Positions 30,493-37,306 of a DNA stretch of 37,306 nt are shown one piece after another. The notes beneath the pieces were generated by a model that saw only the letters and a program-made list of their open reading frames with translations, was not told where the DNA came from and ran no database searches. The translations under genes and the position numbers were made by a program. Origin of the DNA: DAOUBP01 sp034432655 (GTDB lineage: Bacteria > Chloroflexota > Anaerolineae > CG2-30-64-16); NCBI GenBank assembly GCA_034432655.1, contig DAOUBP010000051.1, forward strand, positions 1 to 37,306. The letters are read 5' to 3'. Position 1 is the stretch's first letter. Each line of letters begins with the position of its first letter.

Positions 30493-32039
30493 GCCTGCGC
30501 GCCGCTGGCCAGCGCCATGATCTTCTCCTGGGTCGCTTCGGCCCGGTCAAGGATGCCGGCCACCCGGCCTTCGTGCATTACCAGGATACGGTCGCTCATC
30601 CCCAGGATCTCCGGCAGGTCCGATGAAATCATGATAATACCCATACCGCTTTGGGCCAGCCTGCTCATCAGGGCGTGCACCTCGGCCTTGGCACCCACGT
30701 CAATCCCGCGCGTCGGCTCGTCGAGGATCAGCACCTTGGGCTGCGCGGCCAGCCACTTGGCCAGGACGATCTTCTGCTGGTTGCCGCCGGAGAGGAACAT
30801 GGCTTTCTGGCGCAGATGTGGCGTGCGAATGGTCAACCGATTCACATAATCGGTGGCAGTGCGCTCGGTCGCCCGCCGGTCCACGAAACGGGCCCGGCTG
30901 TGCCGATCGAGGGTCGCCAGGACGATGTTTTCTTGCACAGGCAACTTGAGGACAAGGCCCTGGTTGGCGCGGTCTTCCGGCACCAGCCCCAGGCCGATCT
31001 GCGCGGCATCATGGGGTGAACGCAGGTCCACGGGCTTGCCTTCCAGCAGGATTTCGCCGCTGTCGCGCGGGTCGGCCCCGAACAGGAGCCGCACGGTCTC
31101 CGTGCGGCCCGCGCCCACCAGGCCGGCGAAGCCGAGGATCTCCCCGCGGCGCAGGGTGAAGCTGACATCCTTGACGACCCCTTTGCGGGAAAGGCCCCGC
31201 ACCTCCAGGATGGGCTCGCCGATCGCGGCCGCTTCTTTATGGAACATGTCGTCGAGGGTGCGGCCTACCATCAGGCTGATGATCTGATCGGTCAGCGCCT
31301 GCTGGTCGAGATTCTGCCCTGCGCTCTCTCCCGTGCTCAGCGACAGCTCTCCCACCCGACGGCCGTCCCGCAACACCACCACCCGATCGGCCACCTGGAA
31401 CAGCTCCTCCAGGCGATGAGTGATGAAGATGACCGAGATGCCCTGCTCTTTGAGGCCGCGCACGATCCGGAAGAGGTTTTCTACCTCGCTTTCGCCCAGG
31501 GCTGCGGTGGGCTCGTCCATGATGATGATGCGGGCCGCCACGGCCAGCGCCTTGGCGATCTCCACTTGCTGCTGCTGGGCCACCGAGAGATCGCTTACGC
31601 GCGCTGCTGCGCTGATACGGGCACCGATGCGGTCGAGCACCTGTTGCGCCTCGGCCTCCATGCGGCGGCGATCCACCAGGCCCAAGGCGCCCAACAGCCC
31701 TTTCAGCCGGGGTTCACGCGTCATGAAAATGTTGGCCGCGGCCGTCTGGTTGCGCGTCAGGTTGAACTCCTGATAGATGGTGGCGATCCCCAGTTGCTGG
31801 GCGTGGAGCGGGCTCTCGATCTCGACCTCCTTCCCCTCCAGGAAGATGCGGCCGGCATCTTTCTTGTAGGCACCGGCGAGGATCTTCATCAGGGTGGATT
31901 TGCCCGCGCCGTTCTCGCCCACCAGGGCGACCACTTCCCCGGCTGCGACTTCGAAGTCCACGTTGTCCAGCGCCTGTACGCCGGGGAAGGCCTTGGAGAT
32001 GCCTTCCATGCGTAGCACATAATTGTTGGTGGCGGCCAA
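30489..32039 (-). CDS. CUT2 (RbsA-like) sugar ABC transporter ATPase
   Basis: A 516-residue tandem ABC ATPase. Half 1 has Walker A GENGAGKST (41-49) and a divergent signature LSVAQQQQVEIAKAL; half 2 has the degenerate Walker A GLVGAGRTET and the normal signature LSGGNQQKIVLAKWL with ILDEPTRGIDVGAK. This asymmetry is standard for RbsA-type enzymes. The start is TTG with AGGAG upstream. It lies after the double binding protein and before its permease, so it belongs to the second half of the symmetric locus. Confidence 0.92.
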   Translation of the reverse strand: MAATNNYVLRMEGISKAFPGVQALDNVDFEVAAGEVVALVGENGAGKSTLMKILAGAYKKDAGRIFLEGKEVEIESPLHAQQLGIATIYQEFNLTRNQTAAANIFMTREPRLKGLLGALGLVDRRRMEAEAQQVLDRIGARISAAARVSDLSVAQQQQVEIAKALAVAARIIIMDEPTAALGESEVENLFRIVRGLKEQGISVIFITHRLEELFQVADRVVVLRDGRRVGELSLSTGESAGQNLDQQALTDQIISLMVGRTLDDMFHKEAAAIGEPILEVRGLSRKGVVKDVSFTLRRGEILGFAGLVGAGRTETVRLLFGADPRDSGEILLEGKPVDLRSPHDAAQIGLGLVPEDRANQGLVLKLPVQENIVLATLDRHSRARFVDRRATERTATDYVNRLTIRTPHLRQKAMFLSGGNQQKIVLAKWLAAQPKVLILDEPTRGIDVGAKAEVHALMSRLAQSGMGIIMISSDLPEILGMSDRILVMHEGRVAGILDRAEATQEKIMALASGAQA

Positions 32040-32107
32040 AGTTCAAACTCCTGTGGGTGACTGTGTTCCGGCGCAAGCCCCGGCACCCGAGCTGGCGCGC
32101 TATGCAA

Positions 32108-32139
32108 TGTGCCAGGCACTTAACAAAGTGCCTGGCACA
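32108..32139. repeat. Palindromic repeat, copy 8
   Basis: A 32-bp palindrome, TGTGCCAGGCACTT, 4-base centre, complement. It lies between the double binding protein and the second ATPase, the only family copy outside the 6.7-15.1 kb region. It could act as a processing hairpin that holds the binding-protein message. Confidence 0.88.
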
Positions 32140-32160
32140 CGCAGTTACACCTTCACACCG

Positions 32161-34167
<2,007 letters not shown>

Positions 34168-34252
34168 AGAGACACTCCTCCTCGCTGAGCAAGTGAATGG
34201 GTTGAAACGAACGACACTCAATTGGCTTTAGCTGTGCTTTCCCTCTTGCTTC

Positions 34253-34266
34253 CCATCACCTCCTTT
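34253..34266 (-). promoter_or_regulatory. Long anti-16S match (STAB-SD-like) upstream of the double binding protein
   Basis: AAAGGAGGTGATGG on the minus strand, 86 nt before the start at 34167. It matches the 16S 3' end over about 12 bases. The nearest ATG is only 2 bases from GGAGG and would give a 12-residue leader ORF (34218-34256, MGSKRESTAKAN). The layout repeats that at 29224. It may fix a processed 5' end or act as a ribosome-standby site. Confidence 0.55.
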
Positions 34267-34289
34267 CGGCTGCAGGCAAACGACGTAAG

Positions 34290-35825
34290 CTATCCTTGTG
34301 CCCACAGCGTGCCGCTGGCGTAGGCCATGATCAGCTCTTGCGTCGCCGCAGCACGGTCCACAACCCCCGCCACCCGGCCTTCGTGCATGACCAGGATGCG
34401 GTCGCTCATAGCCAGGATTTCGGGCATTTCCGACGAGATCATGATAATCCCGATCCCTTGCTCTGCCAAATTGCGCATAATGGCATAGACCTCGGCCTTG
34501 GCGCCCACGTCAATGCCGCGCGTCGGCTCGTCGAGGATAAGCACCTTGGGCTGCGCGGCCAGCCATTTGGCCACCACCACCTTTTGCTGGTTGCCGCCGG
34601 AGAGCCGGTTGACCGGTTGAGCGATGCTGGGCGTGCGAATGTTGAGACGCGTCACGTAGTCGGTGACCATTCGGCGCAGGCGTCGGCCGTTGACCACGGA
34701 GCGCCGGGAGAGGGTGTCCAGGTTCGGCAGGGCGATGTTGCGCGCCACGCTGCTGATGAGGATCAGGCCGTGCAGCTGGCGGCTTTCCGGCACCAGGGCC
34801 AGCCCGTGTTTGACCGCCTCGTTGGGAGAGGAGATGGTCACCGGCCGGCCTTCGATCAGGATCTCGCCGGCATCTACCGGATCGGCGCCGAAGATAGCCC
34901 GGGCGGTCTCGGTGCGGCCTGCGCCCACCAGGCCGGCCACGCCCAGGATCTCGCCCCGGTGCACGGTAAAGTTGACGTTGTGGATCACCCCGCGGCGGGT
35001 CAGGCCGCGCACCTCCAACACCGGTTCGCCGGCGCGGGCGTGGCTGATGTGGGCCTGGCTGCGATCCAACGCGCGGCCGACCATCAGCGCGATGATTTTG
35101 TCAGGGGTGGCTTCGGCGATCGGCAACGCGCCGACCCGGCGGCCATCGCGCAAGACGACGATGCGATCCGCGACGCGGAACACCTCTTCCAGGCGATGGG
35201 TGATGAAGATCACCGCGATCCCCTGGGATTTGAGGTTGCGGATGATGTCGAACAGGACGGCCACCTCCTCCTCGCCCAGGGCCGAGGTCGGCTCGTCCAT
35301 GATGATGATCCGGGCTTTGATCGCCAGCGCCTTGGCGATCTCGACCGTCTGTTGCTGGGCCACCGAGAGGTTGCACACCAGGGTCTCCGGTTTGAAGCGC
35401 GCGCCCACGCGGGCCAGCAGCGCCGCGGCCTCTTTGTTCATCCGCGACCGGTCTACGAAGCGTACCAGCCGACCCAACGCGCCCCCGCCGTGCGGCTCGC
35501 GGCCCAGGAAGATGTTGACCGCCGCGCTCTGATTGGGGGTCAGGTTGAATTCCTGGTAGATGGTCGAGATGCCCAGTTGCTGGGCCTCATGCGGGGTGCG
35601 CGGGGTAAAAGGCCGGCCGGCCAGGTAGAACTCCCCTTCGTCCGGCCGGTAGACACCGGAGAGGATCTTCATGAGGGTGGATTTGCCCGCGCCGTTTTCG
35701 CCCAGCAGCGCGACGACCTCGCCCGGGTACACTTCGAAATCTACCCGGTCCAAGGCCTTGACACCGCCGAAGGCCTTCGATGCCCCGCGTACCTGAAGCA
35801 GCGCGTCCACAGTTGTGGCTTCCAA
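34290..35825 (-). CDS. CUT2 (RbsA-like) sugar ABC transporter ATPase, first copy
   Basis: A 511-residue tandem ABC ATPase. The start is TTG 35825 after AGGAGG; a longer ATG-started frame from 36077 is a shadow over the permease. Half 1 has Walker A GENGAGKST (42-50) and LSVAQQQTVEIAKAL; half 2 has GLVGAGRTET and LSGGNQQKVVVAKWL. It starts 41 bp after the permease stop and ends 122 bp before the double binding protein. It is a paralogue of the ATPase at 30489; many motifs are identical. Confidence 0.92.
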   Translation of the reverse strand: MEATTVDALLQVRGASKAFGGVKALDRVDFEVYPGEVVALLGENGAGKSTLMKILSGVYRPDEGEFYLAGRPFTPRTPHEAQQLGISTIYQEFNLTPNQSAAVNIFLGREPHGGGALGRLVRFVDRSRMNKEAAALLARVGARFKPETLVCNLSVAQQQTVEIAKALAIKARIIIMDEPTSALGEEEVAVLFDIIRNLKSQGIAVIFITHRLEEVFRVADRIVVLRDGRRVGALPIAEATPDKIIALMVGRALDRSQAHISHARAGEPVLEVRGLTRRGVIHNVNFTVHRGEILGVAGLVGAGRTETARAIFGADPVDAGEILIEGRPVTISSPNEAVKHGLALVPESRQLHGLILISSVARNIALPNLDTLSRRSVVNGRRLRRMVTDYVTRLNIRTPSIAQPVNRLSGGNQQKVVVAKWLAAQPKVLILDEPTRGIDVGAKAEVYAIMRNLAEQGIGIIMISSEMPEILAMSDRILVMHEGRVAGVVDRAAATQELIMAYASGTLWAQG

Positions 35826-35866
35826 TCCCGACCTCCTGATGGCCAGGTTACGCTGCTGCCCGCGTC

Positions 35867-36847
35867 CTACTTCTCGCGGCGCCGTAGCGTGTCGTATACC
35901 ACTGCGACCACCAGCACGATCCCCAGGATTACGTCCTGGAGATAGGACGAGACGTTCAGCAGCACCATGCCGTTTTGCATCACGCCGACGATGGCCGCGC
36001 CCAGGATGGCGCCCAGGACGGTGCCTTCGCCGCCCTTCAGGCTGGTGCCGCCGATGACTGCGCCGGCGATGGCCCACAGCTCATACGCGCTGCCCACCGT
36101 CGGCGTGCCCTGCCCCAGCCGCGAAGCCAGCATCACGCCCGTCAATGCCGCCAGGAAACCGCTGACCGCGTAGCAGAAGATGCGCACGCGATCCACGTTG
36201 ACCCCTGACAGCCGGGCCGCCTCGATGTTGCCGCCCACCGCGTAGATGCGGTAGCCCAGCGCGGTGTAGTTCAGGATGAACAGGATCACTGCCGCGATGA
36301 CGACCAGGATAATGAACATCACCGGGATCGCCATCACGGTGCCCTGCCCCAGGAACAGGAAGGGGGACTCGGACGGATAGACCACCGGATAGCCGCGGGT
36401 GATGAACGCGGCCAGCCCTTTCGCGATCAACCAGGTGCCCAGCGTGATGATGAAAGGTGGGATCTGTAACTTGGTGACAAAGAGGCCGTGCCACACGCCG
36501 ACCAGGGTGCCGATGGCCAGGCCGATGAGGATCGCAGGCACGATGCCCAGGACGAGACCGCCCACACCTTTGAGCATCAGGGTAGCCACGATCACCCCGA
36601 TCAACGCGATGAGGGACCCCACGCTCAGGTCAATGCCGCCGGTGATGATGACCAACACTTCGCCGATAGCCAGCATGCCGAAGGTGGCGATGAAGCGCAT
36701 GATGATGGCAAGGTTGGCCGGCTTGGCAAAGGCGTCCGGCCTCTGCCAGTAGAAGAAGAGGCTGAGCAGCACAAACGCTGCCAGTACGTTGAACTCGCGG
36801 AATTGGGGCAGCCGGAATCCGCGCTTTTCAGGGTGAGGTGTGGTCAT
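35867..36847 (-). CDS. CUT2 (RbsC-like) sugar ABC transporter permease, first copy
   Basis: A 326-residue RbsC-family permease. ATG 36847 is preferred because AAGGAG lies 7 bases upstream; an ATG at 36886 has no such site. Markers are VIITGGIDLSVGSLIA, PPFIITLGTWL and IGGTSLKGGEGTVLG. It is the first gene after the promoter at 36961 and pairs with the ATPase at 34290. It is a paralogue of the permease at 29371. Confidence 0.9.
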   Translation of the reverse strand: MTTPHPEKRGFRLPQFREFNVLAAFVLLSLFFYWQRPDAFAKPANLAIIMRFIATFGMLAIGEVLVIITGGIDLSVGSLIALIGVIVATLMLKGVGGLVLGIVPAILIGLAIGTLVGVWHGLFVTKLQIPPFIITLGTWLIAKGLAAFITRGYPVVYPSESPFLFLGQGTVMAIPVMFIILVVIAAVILFILNYTALGYRIYAVGGNIEAARLSGVNVDRVRIFCYAVSGFLAALTGVMLASRLGQGTPTVGSAYELWAIAGAVIGGTSLKGGEGTVLGAILGAAIVGVMQNGMVLLNVSSYLQDVILGIVLVVAVVYDTLRRREK

Positions 36848-36914
36848 CGTTGACTCCTTGAGCGATTTGTCCGTCAAATAGCTCAAGAACAGCCGATCCG
36901 TTTCTTAGCCCCGG

Positions 36915-36953
36915 GGCGTGATCGGTTCAACGGACTTCTGCCGATCGCACGCC
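36915..36953 (-). promoter_or_regulatory. 5'-terminal hairpin of the CUT2 message
   Basis: GGCGTG-ATCGG and CCGAT-CG-CACGCC form an 11-bp stem with a 2-base bulge. Measured from the promoter, the message would start within about two bases of the stem, so it would be a 5'-terminal hairpin. Such stems often stabilise mRNA; it could also be an operator. Confidence 0.45.
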
Positions 36954-36960
36954 GATTATT

Positions 36961-36989
36961 ATTTTAGCAGGAAATACCGCGTTTGTAAA
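36961..36989 (-). promoter_or_regulatory. Strong promoter of the CUT2 locus
   Basis: On the minus strand: TTTACA (36989-36984), 17-bp spacer, TAAAAT (36966-36961), with an extended -10 TGC. Each hexamer is one base off consensus. The leader to the permease start is about 107 nt. Confidence 0.8.
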
Positions 36990-36994
36990 GAAGC

Positions 36995-37047
36995 AAAAAA
37001 CAGGATTCAGCGCCGGAGCTCTTTCAGGGCTCCAGCGCTGAATCCTG
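36995..37047 (-). terminator. Intrinsic terminator of the right-edge gene
   Basis: A 13-bp stem (CAGGATTCAGCGC and complement, 37001-37013 and 37035-37047) with an inner GGAGC/GCTCC pair, followed on the minus strand by TTTTTT (37000-36995). It lies 37 bp after the stop of the partial gene at 37085 and ends just before the CUT2 promoter, which it insulates. Confidence 0.88.
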
Positions 37048-37084
37048 GCGCTAATCAGCCATCAGTGGCCGGTAGCGGTCGCCT

Positions 37085-37306
37085 CTAGCGGGCCCGTTTG
37101 CGCCGCCACAGGACGGTACCCACAACGATCGCTGTGCTCAACAGGGCTACCGGCCACAGCCCGGATACCGACCCGCCCTGCAGCGACGCCAGCCGCAGCG
37201 CGTTGGGGCCGGCTGCGGTCAGGCCGAAGGGGCTGTAGGTGCTGATGTTCTGGCCTTCCACGAAGCAGCCGAGGTCGCCGGAGTTGCAGGCGCCGCTGTC
37301 TGTGCC
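37085..37306 (-). CDS. C-terminal fragment of a surface protein with membrane anchor
   Basis: The last 73 residues of a gene that runs out of the window. The visible part has a Gly/Cys-containing segment (DSGACNSGDLGC, where the cysteines could form a disulfide), then a linker and a C-terminal hydrophobic helix (GLWPVALLSTAIVVGTVLW) followed by RRKRAR. This is the layout of exported proteins kept on the membrane by a C-terminal tail, as in sortase or related sorting tails, although no LPxTG is visible. The stop is TAG. It ends at the terminator at 36995. No function can be given. Confidence 0.7.
   Translation of the reverse strand, partial: GTDSGACNSGDLGCFVEGQNISTYSPFGLTAAGPNALRLASLQGGSVSGLWPVALLSTAIVVGTVLWRRKRAR

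Noticed and set aside
34218..34256. 12-residue leader peptide before the double binding protein
   Set aside because: GGAGG is only 2 bases from its ATG and the second copy of the motif (29224) does not give a comparable stop; treated as an RNA element rather than a gene.

Overview
The window is high-GC DNA from what looks like an uncultured anaerobic or facultative member of the Chloroflexota (Anaerolineae-like). This assignment is inference. It rests on many short palindromic and tandem-heptamer or octamer repeats between and inside genes, Thr/Pro linkers in secreted proteins, frequent TTG/GTG starts, and the mix of RbsABC/MalFG-type sugar importers with an anaerobe-style Fe-S ATPase cluster. 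No rRNA, tRNA, CRISPR array or intact transposase was seen.

Layout. (1) 1-3.9 kb: a C69-type Ntn dipeptidase, convergent with a two-gene operon of a class III PLP enzyme and a kinase-fold protein. (2) 4.1-15.9 kb: a redox and metal-cofactor cluster on the plus strand. It starts with a PadR repressor under a strong promoter and continues with a 2x[4Fe-4S] ferredoxin, two NifX-like proteins, an Mrp/ApbC ATPase, a DUF5320 protein, a zinc-ribbon protein, two MinD-like ATPases with inserted ferredoxin domains, an AhpD-like protein, a truncated HAD gene, a TauE permease and a MIP18 protein. A five-heme lipoprotein cytochrome, a peroxiredoxin with UGA at the peroxidatic position (a probable selenoprotein) and an MBL-fold protein follow. 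(3) 16-21.2 kb: a large secreted metzincin-like protease, a YibE/F remnant, a VapBC pair and a VIT1/CCC1 transporter. (4) 21.3-29.3 kb, minus strand: a CUT1 sugar importer followed by a SIS isomerase, ROK kinase, HAD phosphatase, an unrecognised conserved protein and a PfkB/RfaE-like kinase. (5) 29.4-36.9 kb, minus strand: a five-gene CUT2 (ribose-type) locus ordered permease-ATPase-double binding protein-ATPase-permease. (6) 37.1-37.3 kb: the tail of a surface protein followed by a terminator.

The most notable points are the UGA-containing peroxiredoxin with a SECIS-like hairpin, the symmetric CUT2 locus built around a fused tandem binding protein, a family of at least eight related palindromes of which two are translated in frame inside a MinD-like ATPase, and long anti-Shine-Dalgarno matches 86-87 nt upstream of both binding-protein genes that have no properly spaced start codon.
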